Assembly: GCA_965178125.1 (NCBI GenBank)
Contig: OZ237735.1
Span: forward strand, 1,674,001 to 1,738,000
DNA length: 64,000 bases
Direction of reading: 5' to 3'
Source: Bilabrum cf. latius
Lineage: Eukaryota; Bigyra: Bicosoecida; Bigyra; Bicosoecida
Shown here: positions 38,402-50,801 of the stretch, one piece after another
Position numbering within the stretch: position 1 is the stretch's first letter
How the letters are laid out: each line of letters starts with the position of its first letter
Program-made: the position numbers and the translations under genes
The notes under the pieces: model-generated
The model's database searches: none
Seen by the model: the letters and a program-made list of their open reading frames with translations, nothing else
Told to the model about the DNA's origin: nothing

Positions 38402-41400
38402 TTAGCCCAGGTGCCCCCTTCTGCGCATTTCTGCGCCCATAAAGCCGCCATTCTACCTTGCAGCATATCGTCCTTGCATCCCCTACCGCACCATACCCCT
38501 TGCACCCGATTGGGAGCCGCCTTCCGCTCTCCTCGAGCGGCCACCTGCCGACGAGTCGCTCAACGATGACCCCTGCCGCCCCCGCCGCCCCCCCGTACCT
38601 CTACCCCTTGCAGACCTCCCGCCAACCCTAGCGCACGTTGCAAAACCGCAGCACTGCATCAGAGCTGGGACCCCGAACGCGCACGAGACGGGCACGAGCA
38701 GCAGCAGCACCACTGCCGTTGCGCCCACAACCACGGGCTCGCTGTAGGCTAGCCGCATCCACACCGCGGCATCGGCCCAAATAGTAACAAACTGAGACCT
38801 GTGTGAATCAATGGATGCAGCAGCATTCTTAGAACCTGCTGTTCCATCCACACCGCTGCACGCACTGCAATGCACTACAATTACACCCAGCGCCTGCTAG
38901 TCCCCGCCGGCAGCCCCCGACCCCCATTCCCACCACGCCGCGATCTCCCACCCAGCCAGCTGCATAGTGGCATCGCGCATACTCTCTGATTCAGCTGCAG
39001 TGTGCATCTTTCCGATGTCCAGCCTCGCCGCATTGGACGGGCTGCTGTCCTTGTCCCCCTTCAGCTGCTGCACGTCCATGTCAGCAGGCTACTGGGCGGC
39101 TGGCTCGAGAGTGTCTGAGCCCCCAGCCGCTGACTGCAGCTGGAGCTGCTCAAGCTCGCACGCAGTGGCCTCTGTTATAGCTCGAAAGCATCTAACAGAC
39201 GCGTCGTTGGAGGCGGCGCTACGGGCAGTAGAGCAGGAGGCTGCGTGCGCAGCAGCATAGCTTGCGCATGCGTCGAAGCGAGAGGCAGCCAACCGATCAA
39301 TGAGCGCGGATGAAGCCGCCGTCTGCTTGCTGTTCGAAAGCGCGGCATCTGTCAGTCCCAATGGCACACCCTCTCCTCCGGCCACCCCGGCCAGCACGCA
39401 GTCCCACCACGATCTTGAGTCGTGAGGCGCGCTCGGGCTGCCACACGCCTCGACTGGGTCAGTATGCCGAGCTTGGTAAGCTGCTCCCTAGGCGTAGGAC
39501 GCTGATTTCCACCTAGGAGCAAGCTATGAGTGACCAGGTTGCTTGAACCAGCCCCACGCCCACCAGCTGCCCGAACTCGAGGCGTCATGGAGGGCAAAGG
39601 CGCCGTGGTGAAGACCATGCACAGGTCCGGTGGATCCAGCCGAGGCAGCCGCGTACCGTACGAGCGCTGGAGTTGGATTCTTATCGTACGTCATCCCTTG
39701 GCCCGGCAGCTGCGATACCCTGGGCAGCAGAGGGGCGATCAAGAACCCACCCCTGGATTGAAGCCCGTGCTCTGCGACGTGGTCGTAGCACGCCGGCTCG
39801 CAGTGGAGGCACCTGTCGATGGGGGCTGTGGAACCCTGCGAGCTCCGACGGGTCCTACTATCGCGCTTGATGCGGTCGCTCCAGTGAGACCCCGGTCCAC
39901 CCCGTTTGCGAGATGTCCGCGAGTTCGTCTGCCCTGGACTGCCCTCAGGCACTCCGTGGTCGGCGAAGGCCGCCCGTTCCATGGCGCCAAGCAGAGCGTA
40001 ATACCCCCCTGCTTCGTACCCAACCGCGATGCTGCGTGGCTTGAAGGTAGCGTAGGATGAGACCAAGCCCTCTCTGTCTCTCCCTCGCCCCTGCTGCAAC
40101 TTACTCTAGACACCAGCCCGCAGGGAGCTCGCCAGCAGCCGTGCACCCACCGCGGCGAGCACAGACCTCTCGAGGTCAGCCCTCAGCCACTGCTACCATG
40201 CCTGCCTGCTTACCTGCCATGCCCACGTCTTGACCACCAGCCGGGGCTATGCCTGCAGCGCTACTAGGTTCAAGACAGAGCTCACCCCATGGATCGATGA
40301 TGGCGAAGACAGTGATGCACTAGAAGCAACGACCCCGAGCTCTGGTTCCATGCACGCAGCCGGCTCGATCCCGCTGTGGCCACCCCCGAGCCGCTTGCTT
40401 CCAGATGGTTCCGTTTCGCGGTCGATCTGTGCCTGCGACAGCGGCTCTGGCACGTCGGCGAGGCCCGCCAAGACGCTGGGCCTGGCCAGGTGCTTCCCGC
40501 TTGCGATGCCGAGGAGGGACAGGACGGCCTCTCGGTGGGTCGGGGCCTCCTGTCTGTCCACCGCAGCGCGCGCTGCATGGGCGATCTGTGTCAGCGAGGT
40601 CTCTGATAATCGCAGCCATGGGGTGCCGGCGACGTTCAGGGCCACAGCACCCGGTCGATTGCTCGATCCAGCGTGCAGCGATCCAGCAGGGTTCTTGCCG
40701 GCCGGATGCTCGAGCCGGGATGCGAGCCGCCGCCGTGCTATTTCAGCGGTATCCTGGCGATTTAGACCTGGGTGTTGGTCTAGCGCATCCCCTAGTCGCG
40801 TTCCGAGCGCCGTGACAGCCGTGCGAGCCGCTGCCATGGCGCTACCCAGGTCTGGGGACAGAGCCGCGTCATCCTCGACGATCAGCGCGAAGTCTGGTGG
40901 ACTAGTGAGCCCATCACCCCGGATTGAAAGAAGCGAGCTGCATTGAATCGTGATTTTCCCGTGTTCGTGCTCGGCTGAGTACTCGGCACCCAGTGTAGCA
41001 CCCCCCTCGCCAAACACGGCATCGACGCCGGCCAGAAGGTTGCGAGTGCTCTCCACCTTTCCAGTCGCCCGCCCAAGGTCTAGATGAAGCGGATTCGTGC
41101 AAACATAGGACAACTTTCCAAGAGCTTCCCAATTTCCCTGCGCATTTGAGCACTGGCAGTCTGCACAACCTGCCCTTGGCGCTTGAGATGGGCTTCCAAG
41201 GAATCGAACAGCATCTGACGGCTTGAAGGCCGCCGTGCCACCCCGGGGGACGCTATGACTAACGACAACATGGTCGTTCCCAAAACCTATGTCTGCCAAC
41301 CGGCTGAGGATCCGAGCCAGTTGCTCTGGCCGATTGTGCGTCATCACTACGACGCCGACGGTAGGGTCTGTGGTATCCTTACTTGCATCAATTGGAGCTG

Positions 41401-41461
41401 CAAATCGAGTAGCAAGTAAAAACAATATGAGTGGACATATATGGTGTACCAGGCTGGTCAT
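38402..41461 (-). CDS. GT-A-type glycosyltransferase-like membrane protein, 1,019 aa
   Basis: Frame from ATG 41459-41461 to TAA 38402-38404 through nine sense TAGs (40247, 40193, 40106, 39524, 39488, 39089, 38897, 38483, 38453). The N-terminus has a signal anchor (LVHHICPLILFLLATRFAA). It is followed by VGVVVMTHNRPEQLARIL and, at residues 190-204, DFALIVEDDAALSPD. This looks like the nucleotide-sugar and metal-binding EDD region of GT13 enzymes (N-acetylglucosaminyltransferase I / POMGnT1). A second hydrophobic helix sits near residues 909-933, followed by an Arg/Gly-rich end. Presumed Golgi location. The GT assignment is moderate. The C-terminal third matches nothing I know, so an undetected intron or a second gene there is possible, although the frame has no TAA or TGA. 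Confidence 0.7.
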
Positions 41462-41577
41462 AAAAAGCTGATAATGGGCAACTTCGAAGCAGTGATTCCT
41501 TCATCATCACATCATTGCCACGGGTAGCAACGGCTCGAAGGGTGAAATGTCTGCACCATTTTAAGATGGCAACAGTA
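41462..41577. promoter_or_regulatory. 116-nt divergent promoter region
   Basis: The only sequence between the ATG of the glycosyltransferase-like gene (minus) and exon 1 of the coiled-coil repeat gene (plus). Both promoters must overlap here. No motif recognised. Confidence 0.45.
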
Positions 41578-44089
41578 ATGTCGTACAGAGCTCCATTCGA
41601 TAGCCTTCTTGCCAAACTAAGAGGTGAGTTCAATGCATTATGCACATTCCTTCGACCTAGATTTGCACCGGCTGTATATCAAGCCCAAAATTGTAGCAGT
41701 ACGGCATCATCGTGTCGCAGAAACTAGATCTGATCTACAAAAATTGCAAGACACTATGCCAGACGATATCCGCGACTGGAAGCCGCCGACGGCAGAGGAA
41801 CTGGCCCAGCCCATGGCAGGGGCTACCAGCAAGCTGCCAAGCAACGGTAGGGCGTCGAATCCAGCAGACCTGTAGGAAGGATTTACTCCAGCCCAGCCAG
41901 CTGGATAGAAACAAGGGGGTGAGAGCATAGCAGACTCGCTGCTGCGGAGAGAGCAGGAAGCCCAAGCACGGATCGAATCGAAACGGAGAGAGCTGGAGGC
42001 TGAGCAGCTTGGCGAGCTTCGCGAGCATCCGGAGATCAATGCTCTTTCCAAAAAGCTAGCCGAGAGGAGGCGCCAATTCAAGGAGGGATAGACTATTCAC
42101 AAACGCGAAGAGGAGGCGCGAGCGCAACGAGAGGCAAAGCTTGCGAAAATGCGGCAGGAGATGGAGGCACGCAAGGACGCGGAGGTTACCGGAGGGCCCC
42201 GCATCAACGAGGCATCGAAGCGCATGACTAGGGACGGGAAGCGTGGCCCAACCTCCATGCTAGACTGGGAAAAGAAGCGTCAAGAGCGGCTCGAGAAGCG
42301 CAAGCGAGAGCTTCAAGCGAAGGAAGCGCAGCAGGTCACGGCCAAGCCAGCTATGTCGAAAGGCTCGCAGCGACTCGTCGAAAAGCGAAAAGAAGAGCAG
42401 AAGAAGAGGCAAGCACGAGAAAAAATATTCCAGGAAGCGGCGCGCATCGCGGCAGTAGCGGGAATCGACCCCGAGCAGCTTGCCGCGCTAGGGATCGGGC
42501 CTCACGGCAGGGCAGCAGCGCTCCCGGCCGCCCCTCAGACGCCGGGAAGAGGGCTCGCAGGCAGGGGTACCCGTCGGCAGCGACGGGCAGTAGGCGGTGC
42601 GGGCAGCCGCATAGGGCGCTCCTCGTCGCTGCCAAGGCCTGCGAGGCGGGGGGGTTCGAACCCCGGAGATGACGGAAGGAACCGCTCTGCCTCCGCCCTC
42701 GACAACGTCGCCCTTGACCAGCCGGCCGGGGACCGTCTCTACCGCCTGGCCCAGGACCAGCAGCGACGGGCAGCGGCGCGACGGCGGCGGGAGGAAGAGT
42801 CTGCCCGTGCCAGAGCAGTGCCAAGAACCACTGCTCGGAGGCCTAGAGGCGGCGCGGGCGGCAGCAGCAGCGGCGCTCTCCTGCCCGCCGGCGCCGGGCT
42901 AACAGGAGGAGGAGGCAGGTCTAGGCCGGCCTGGGCCAAGCAATCGAACGGAAGTGGTGCCGATCCAGCGGCGGCCTCGGGCGGCAGGCTGCATCGCATT
43001 GCGGCCGAGCGGGCCGAGCGAGACGCTGCCAGGCGTGCCCAGGCGGAAGCGAGGGCGGGCGTTGACGATGAGGGAAGGCCGCTGTTCCAGCCCAAAATCA
43101 ACGCGAGGAGCAAGCGGATGGGGTCTGCCAAGGTCGATGACGGGCAGGCGGGGGCCGGGCAGGTCGGGCAGAGATCGAGGGCAGGATCTGAGTCGGAGCA
43201 ATCCATGCACGGCAGGTCCCGCGATGGACGCGGGTCATCGGCTGGGAGCTTTGGCGCGCGTGCCGAGCAAGGCACCTCGTCTGCAGGCAGCTTTGATCCG
43301 TAGCCAACGGATGACGCAGCCCGCGTCATGGGTGCTGCTCAGCTCTTGGCACAGGCACGGGAGGCTGCACTGCGGCGGAAAGCGGCAGGGGAAGGCCAAG
43401 CCGGCGACGGTGCAGAACGAGATCGACGGAACGTTGGGGACGGGCGGTCAGGACATGAATTCAGAGACGACTCATAGGAGGAGGGATACAGCCGGATGGG
43501 CGGCCTGCGCGCCGCGCTGGCGGATGCGGAGGGTTTCCTGCAGTCGCCGCTAGAAGACGCCTCACGGGGCCATGCCGGTCGGCTGCAGTCTGCCACGGCA
43601 GTGCACTCCCAGCCCGACAACGATCTAGCGAGGAAGGGGCGGGAGCTCGCGCACAAGATGCGATTTGGGTTTGGCGGTGCAAGGGGCAGTGATGGCAGCC
43701 AACATACTGGCGAGCCGCCTGCTGCGAGGCCTCCCCCGTCCGAAGCGGCCGCCGCCCCGCTACCGCCCAGAAGCAGTAGGGCTGAGTCGGGCCGGCGTTA
43801 GCCCGAACGGTCCGCTGCGCCATCTCAAGCCGCGACTCGCAGGTCGGCAGAGCTGCTAGAGGCGCGCAGGAGGGCGCTGGCACAGCAGCGAAGGCTCGGG
43901 CTAGAGGCGCAGACTAGCGCTGCTAGGTCAGATTCAGACGCTGGAGGTGCTGGGTACAGCAGCCGAAGCGGCAGGGCTGCCCGGGCCCCGGTGGACCAAG
44001 GCGAAGAGGATGAAGACGCTTGGATGAAGGAGCAGGGGGCGGCATTCCTCCAGCGGTACAAGTCATTCAAGGGTTAGGATGCGCAGTGA
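41578..44089 (+). CDS. Basic coiled-coil protein with P-x-I-x-x-x-S-K repeats, 804 aa
   Basis: Exon 1 is 41578-41623 and exon 2 is 41721-44089. The TGA at 44087-44089 lies three codons past the last of seven sense TAGs (41873, 41906, 42089, 43301, 43475, 43799, 44075). The protein is rich in Arg, Glu, Lys and Gln with long coiled coils. A short motif recurs: HPEINALSKKL, GPRINEASKRM, PAMSKGSQRLV and FQPKINARSKRM. Similar spaced motifs occur in many protist cytoskeletal or ciliary proteins, so a cytoskeletal role is an inference only. The second half is Gly/Arg/Ser-rich and probably disordered. The spliced start reads MSYRAPFDSLLAKLRETRSD. Confidence 0.8.
41624..41720 (+). other. Intron of the coiled-coil repeat gene (97 nt)
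   Basis: Donor GTGAGT, acceptor TGTCGCAG, phase 1. It joins AGA G to AA ACT and keeps the frame open into the main exon. Confidence 0.85.
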
Positions 44090-44393
44090 GGGGCTGACAT
44101 GGATGGTGGATCACGGGGGGGGGGGGGGGGGGGTTGGGGTGTTGGTGGGGTGGCAGCAAGCAGACTCGAATGACGGGCCTTTGAACCGAGCAGAAACACC
44201 GTATCAATCCCCACGCAAGCAATTTAACACGGCGGCCTCTTTCTGAACCTTAATCCAGTTGTGAGACAGCCCAGCCACACGTACCCTTGCCCACAGCCAA
44301 TACCACGCGTGTGCCGATTGCATAGCCAAGGGAACCACATCAAATAACGCGACTCAATTCACCCGTGTTCCGGAATGTAGATCCGGCTTGGAT
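44090..44393. other. Convergent intergenic region
   Basis: 304 nt between two stop codons facing each other. It holds the G21 run at 44113-44133 and the 3' untranslated regions of both genes. No gene seen. Confidence 0.6.
44113..44133 (+). repeat. 21-nt guanine homopolymer
   Basis: Uninterrupted run of 21 G followed by further G clusters (ttggggtgttggtggggtgg), so the stretch could form a G-quadruplex. It lies between two convergent genes. Homopolymer length is prone to sequencing error. Confidence 0.85.
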
Positions 44394-46532
44394 TCAAACC
44401 TGGCCCATAGCACCCTCGACACCTCGTGCCATCCCGGCGCCCAGTTCCATCTGGTTGTTGCTCTCAATCTTGGCCACCCCCCGGCTCGTCCTCGCCGCGC
44501 CCTGGCTGTTGCCCTCCTCGGCGTCCTGCTTGCGGTCCGCCTCCTCTTGCTGCTCGAGCGTGTCAGAAAGCTGCTTGCCCGAGGTTTCGTGGGGCAGGAA
44601 AAGCCCGGCGATGGCACCCACCATGAGCATACCAGCCGCGAGCACCAGCAGCAGAGGGATCGACACGTGGATGAGGGCACCGAACACGAACTGGCCCGCC
44701 ATGGAGCCCAGCCTGCCGCTCCCAGCCAGGATCCCCATCGCACTTGTGCGCAAGGACGTAGGGAACGATTCCGTGGACACGCAGTCGAGGGAGTTCCAAC
44801 CGCCAACGCTTACCATGTTGAGCAAGCAGGCTGCAATGACTGTGAGAGCCGCTGTCCTGCTGAACGCAAACAGCACCGCGAGTCCAGAGGCGATCATCAT
44901 GCTGAAGGACAACAGCCGCTTCCTGCCCAGCCTGTCCATGAGCAGACTGCTGATGATGTTTCCCGGCAGGTTGGCAGCCGCCACGAGGAAAGCGTCCTGG
45001 TAGATGTCGAGGTCGAAGTCCTGCGCCTCGAAGAGGCTGGGGATCCACAGGATGAGGCCGTACCACCCGAACGACAGAGTGAACCAGATGATGGTCAGCA
45101 TCACCGAGGTCTAGCGGATGGACGGGTGGAAGAAATCCTGGAACGACTTGCCGAACGAGCCCATGAAGCCGCAGTACCCGCCGCAGCAGGTAGGGCCAGT
45201 GCTCACGACCGGCACGTCGGAACCTGCAGAGAACATGGCTGGGTCGTCTCCCGCGGGACCGCCCGCCGGCTTGTCTGCCAGCCCATTCCCCGGACTGCTT
45301 GCCCTTCGCACCGGCGGCTCCTCCCCATCGGAGAGAGTCAGCGGCGACCCCTCGGCGCCTCCCGTGCCGTACCGCGTGCGCACGCCGCCGGCCAGATCCC
45401 CTTGGCTGTCCCCTGCCGAGGCCAGCCCCCTCGAGCTGTTACCCATAATGGCCGCCGCGCCTTCTCCACCGCCTACGCCGTGTCTCGCCGCGCCGCTGTG
45501 CGCGTTCTCTTTCGCGACGAGTAGGTAGCCCGGGTCGTCGATCCGGCTGGGCTGCCCGTTCCACTTGGCCATGTATCTGAGGACGTCCCTGCACTTGTTG
45601 AGGAGGCCCTTGGTGTAAAAGTACCGAGGAGACTCCGGGAGCAGAAAGATGCCCAGGATGAGGGCGAGGGTCGCTGGCCCCGCGCACACGAGAGCGAAGA
45701 TCCTCCAGCTGAGCCCGAGGATCCCAATGAGGATCCAGGCGATGCCCGCAGTGAAGATAGAGCCGATCATCCAGAACCACGCAACGATGGTAAGGTAGAA
45801 CCCACGGCCCTCCATGGGGAGAAACTCGACGTAGATCGTAAACACGGAAGGGATCGATCCCCCGACGCCAAGGCCGGAGATGATCCTCAGCGCGGCGAGC
45901 ACCGGCCAGTTCGGGGAGAGCGCAGAGGCCGCGCCAGCGACCGCATTGATGCCCAGGGACGCCAGCAGCGTGAGCTTGCGCCCAAATACATCCGAAGCAC
46001 CCCCGGCAATGAGGCCTCCGACCAGCATGCCGGCAAACACAGCGGCCGACAGGACGCCTGCAGTGAAGTATAATCGAATACAAGCATAGTATAGACTCGT
46101 TTCTCTCTGCGAGCCGAGACCAGGGCTTGTGCCAATAGAACAATAATATTCTTACTTTTTGCATGGTCTGTGATGGTCTCGTCCTCTTTATCTAGCTCTG
46201 GGATTATGTAGCTAATGCAGAGTAATTCGACTGCATCTGCAGCATTGCCTAAGCCACATATCATGACGGCCATAATATGGAACCATCCTGGTCCCATGTG
46301 CTCAATTTCATCATCACAAGTTATACTCTACACTTCACCATCGTGCCTGCGGTTAGCGCGGGGGGTAGTGGTGTACGAATGAGGAATGCGCGAAAACGAT
46401 GTGTGACGCAGGCGCCCAATTTCCAAACGTCGAGGCAAAACTGAGCCTATCGCACCTTGATGGAGTGCTAAATGAAATACCATCCCGTGCTTCAGCTGTA
46501 GCATCCGAATCGGACCGTTTACGTCCATCCAT
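44394..46532 (-). CDS. MFS carrier, sugar-porter / SV2-like family
   Basis: Twelve-helix major-facilitator transporter. Exon sequence 46156 upwards encodes GPGWFHIMAVMICGLGNAAD, the SV2/SVOP-type first helix. Exon 44394-46057 carries GGASDVFGRK (loop 2-3 motif), FLLPESPRYFYTKG, MDRLGRKR (loop 8-9) and a Gln/Glu-rich C-terminus, ending in TGA. Sense TAGs lie at 45111-45113, just before the helix VMLTIIWFTLSFGWYG, and 46328-46330. Residues upstream of ATG 46295-46297 (CDDEIEHMG) fit the family, so translation probably starts further up: either ATG 46530-46532 with a weakly supported small intron, or ATG 46526-46528 without one. Substrate unknown; organic cations, anions and sugars are all possible. 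Confidence 0.85.
46058..46155 (-). other. MFS gene intron (98 nt)
   Basis: Donor GTAAGA, acceptor CTGCAG, phase 1. Joins ITDHAK to SVLSAAVFAGMLVGG, rebuilding the conserved link between helices 1 and 2. Confidence 0.88.
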
Positions 46533-46826
46533 GCCTGTTTTTGTTCCGGAACCGAGACCTAAATGCGTGTGCCCCTTGGGATGTACGTCTCGGCTGTTGT
46601 CCTCCTTCCCTCCGTATATAGAACTTTGAATCTTGAGGTGGAGAAATTCTACGATAGCAGTGCCCAAAGGTTTGTCTTCAGGACAGGAAAGCGAGTGCAA
46701 CATAACACGTCGGCTTCGTGCAACTGGCGACGAACCACATTTTCGAACGTTCGGCACGTTCGGCGCAGCAGGCGATTGCAATGCCTGATTACAGAGCAGT
46801 TTCCACATTCCTTCATTTGAAAACAA

Positions 46827-49800
46827 TCACTTCCTACCCTTCTTACCCCTTTTCTTCCGTTTGGCCGCCCTAAGATGGCTGGCAGCCTCGTCCCGCATCG
46901 CTTGCTCTTCTGTGTAAGAGGACCCAGGGGCGACGTACCCCGCCGCTCCCGTGCTATCAGATGCCCACGTGTCGGTGCGGCCGTGCAGTCCGTGGTCCTC
47001 TGCAATATGAGCGATCAGCCTGTCAGCAACACCACCCACATTCCCGTCGATCTCAGCGGCATCCAGGGCTCTTCCCAGCTGGGCTTGCAATCTCAGGCTC
47101 TCGTCGAATGTCACGTCGTGGGAATCCATTGTCGTGTAGGGGCGGCCCAAGTCCGAATCAGAGTACTGCCCGCTACTCCTAGTCATATGCCTGGGCCTGC
47201 TGTCCGTCCCTGATGAGCGCCGCTCCAGCTCGCGCCGCAAGGGCCTGCCCTGGCTGCCACGACCCGAGTCCATCATGCTGCTGTCGTTCCCCGTCCCGGT
47301 TTCAAACTCGCTATCCAGCCTGCTTCCGCTGTCGGTGGCAATGGGCAGGCTGTGGGCACTACCCCGGGCACCTCTTCTCCCAGGACCACCCCCTAGCCCC
47401 CGCAGCTGCAGCTAGGGCACCAGAGGGGTTCGGTCCAGCCCACGGCTGGCCACATGCTCCTCCTCCTCCTCACGAGCGATTTGCATGGGCACGTCCTACT
47501 GCCTGCAAGCAATGCCTGGTCCGTGTGTTTGTCCTGCTCCCATTGGTGCGTTGTGCTGCTCCGCGTGCCGAGGGTGCACTGCCTCCCCTGTTTCACGACC
47601 GACGGCGGCACCGCTCGGATCACTCGGTGGTGCATCTCGTATGCGGTATCTGCTGGAGGTTGGACCGTTTACCGGAGACAGGATGCCTAAGCTTGCAGAA
47701 TCCATCCTGGAAGCAGACCCGCCTTCCGTCGAGAATGCAGTCGTGTTGGACCCGTATCTCGAAGACAGGCTCGCTGCCAGATTCGGCACGACAACCAGGC
47801 CTGTACCGCCCGGCTCGGTGCGGTCAAGCTCATCGAGGCGTACTTGCTGATCTGCATCATCGTCAGGATCCCCCTGACCTCTCTGGCGACGCCTGCGCAC
47901 CGGCCTTGCCAGGTCACCTCCAGACTCGTTGGTCGATCCGCTCAAGCGAGATCTGATGCTTCGAGGCCTTGCAGCTGTGTCATCTGCATCGAGACCATCG
48001 CCCGGGAGCATAACACCAAGCCCGCCTCCACGGTGAGCTCGCACCGCATTGCGGCCTCTAGCCGCAGTACTGAAGCTGTACCGCCCACCGCTGTCGTTCG
48101 GGGCTGACAGCGTGCTCTGCCTGCGCATTGTGTACCGGCCCTCCGGGCCACCACCAGACCCCTCTCTACCTTGGGTCTCGGTGCGAAAAGCCCTGCTACT
48201 GTCGGCCCCACTGCTTCCGCCGCTGCCACTGCCGCTACTGCTTGCCCTGCCCATGGCCATGGCAACGCTCGAGACACCTGAACCAATCCCTGACTGCCCA
48301 CTTCGATGCAACGAACCGGCACCAGACTTCTCATGGCCGCTTGATTCTCTCGGACTGCCGCTTGCACTTGGCGACTGGGGCGCAAATGCATCCTGACCAC
48401 TGCAATGAAGTGCTTGACGCCCTTTCGGAGACACGTCGCCCATGGCTTTGCGGATCAAGATGCTGTCGGAGTTGCTACGACCAGACGAGCCTGCGGCTCG
48501 TCCGCCCTGACTCTGGCTGCCTGTCCTGTTACTGCTGCTTGTGCTGCTCAGGCTAACCACTGCTTGATTGTGCTGGTTTCGACCCCACCGCCTCATGCCA
48601 CGCTTGGGACTGCCCATGTCCACTAGGCCTTGCTCCGCCTATGGTCCACTTGAACTGTCTGACGGCCGAGCTGGCCCCGGTATGCCCCTATGTCCGCCCA
48701 CAATGACCCCATCTTCGGCAAGACACTCTCGGACGGACCCAGCTGGGGAGCTGTAGATCCGGTCTCGAGGAAGATGGACATGTGACCTGACCGCAGCAGA
48801 GGCTGCGGTTGCTCCATCACCTGCATGATCAATTAGGTTCCACTGTGGTCTTGGGTCTGATGGCACACCGCTAGTGCCCCGCGGCTCATCACTGGTCAGT
48901 GGCCCGCGGCCGAGTCTCCCTCCCTCCCTCACGGCGCCAGGGCTGCCCCCGCGGCTCATCCCCGGCACGTCTTCCTGCTCTTTGGCCCAGTGTCGCAGTC
49001 CGGGCATCCCGGCAGACTGCGTTGATGAAGCTTGGGCCTGCGTTGAAGACGTTGTCTCTCTGATCGGTTGCATTTGCTGCACTCCCACTGGCAAGCGGGT
49101 GCTCGTTGCCCACTGTCTCCCGGTCACTACACCTTCCTCATTGTCCCACTCATGCTCTTGCTTGGACACACGAGTTGGTATTGTGACCCATTGCTCCTTC
49201 TTGCCCCCTATCGACTCCCCTGCTGTCAGAGTGGTTGTACCTGGATGCGCTACGGTGACTTGGGTCCTCATCGCCGACTCAAAGACGTCGTCAGGTGGAG
49301 TATTCGTTTCAAGGGAGGAGGGAGGCATCGCCATCTCTCTCCCACTGATCGCTCCAGAACCGTGGGTCTATGTACGGATGCGCATAAGCTGCGGCGATTC
49401 GCCACCCTACTCGGTTCGATCACCGTCTGGCTCCCCATGGGCCGGGCCCGCGAGATCGGATCGCTCCCGCGCTGCCGCAATACTGCACCCTGATCCCGCC
49501 TCCAGCAGCTTCCTTGCTGCTGCCGTGGGAACCCCCGCTTGTCGGCCGTGCTTTTGGCCCGAGGAGCCGCTGGACGAGTCGCTGCCGCCCCGAGGAGAAT
49601 CGCCATGGGACGAACCTAGCAGGTTGGGAGGCTCCATGGAACGCTGCAACATGCTAGACCCGCTTTGAAATGCTTTTGCTCGCTGCTTGGTATCGCGCTG
49701 CAACTTCTCTCGCGACTTCTATTGGCGGTCCGACAGCCTGGACGGGTCAGGCCGGTCCCCCGAGCTCCCTTTGGCATCCTGGGGGCTGCCTTGCACAGTA

Positions 49801-50801
49801 TCTTCCAGCGCAACCTCGACTGCATCATCGATCTCTGATGCTGCTTGGACTGGCGCGTTCGCTGACGCCGGGAACCCGCCGGCTCCGGAGGTTCGCCCGC
49901 TCGTTGTGGAGGCAAGCCCGATGGCGGAGGCCCCTCGCGCGCTGGTGCTCGACGCAGAGCGCAACCCACCCGTGTACAGGGGCGAGTCGTGCGCGTGTTG
50001 CCCTTGCCCCCTTCCACCTTGCGCGCTGTCGTGGCTACTCCCGGCTACTAGACTGAGAGCGCTGGACTGGTTCAGCCTGGCGCTCGCGTCACTGGCCTGC
50101 CTCGACCCTGCCGCACCACCCTGCAGTGCACCTCCGCTACCGACCTTGAGCAGCCCGACCGAGCGCTCCGCGTCCAGTGTGACCGTTGTGCCTCCCGGCG
50201 TGGCCTCGTAATGCGCAGCGCCGCTATTAGTCCCGCTATCGTCCCTGGTCACGACCCCGATGGCTGGCCGCTGGACCGACCCTCCTTGCTGGCCCGGGGC
50301 GGGCTGCTGCTGCGGTGTCCTCCCGCCGGCGGCCGGTGCCTCTGCGTCATGAGAGGAACTGTGCTCTCTGGAGGCCTTTTGGGGTGCATCAGGGCCTTGG
50401 CCGAAGCGCTTCTACCGGAGCCGGCTCCTGGAGGTCCCCTGCGACGAGTTCGATGACCGCTTGGAGCCTGCGCTGTGCTCTGAATGCTCGCTCGCCGAGC
50501 CCTGGCTCCTAGGCGTTGCCTTTGCCCCCATGATCTGAACTTGGGCGTATGACTTTGGATTGGGTTCGGACGTACCACCTTTACGGAGGCGAGCAGCGTC
50601 AGAGGCCGTCATTGGCCCGTGCCGCGCAAGCTGCCCCACACCAGGCGTGGAGTCGGTTTTCGTCTTCGCCCCAGTGCTCTACTTGGGTGGTTTGCTTCGG
50701 GTATCAGCAGCCGAGGATGAATCCCGCTCCATAATTATGCTGTTTAGCTGTTGTGATCGAGCTCCATGGGTGTTTTCTGCCATCTGGGGACTCGTCTGCA
50801 T
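46827..50801 (-). CDS. Large disordered Ser/Gly/Arg-rich protein, 1,324 aa
   Basis: Frame from ATG 50799-50801 to TGA 46827-46829 with eight sense TAGs (50679, 50412, 49719, 49407, 49368, 48639, 47496, 47412). Composition is dominated by Ser, Gly, Arg, Gln and Pro, with acidic patches (REEEEEHV) and very few hydrophobic residues. The only part that looks folded is a short helix near the C-terminus (ESLRLQAQLGRALDAAE). It ends in a strongly basic tail, KRKKRGKKGRK, which could bind nucleic acid or act as a nuclear or nucleolar signal. I do not recognise a family. The start is the first ATG after an in-frame TAA at 50994-50996; an upstream exon is possible. Confidence 0.72.

Noticed and set aside
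42648-42665. tRNA T-arm-like palindrome (ggggttcgaacccc)
   Set aside because: It lies inside the coding frame of the coiled-coil protein, and no acceptor stem or anticodon arm is present nearby.
44388-45524. 378-codon open frame on the plus strand
   Set aside because: It is the shadow of the MFS carrier on the other strand and has no recognisable domain.
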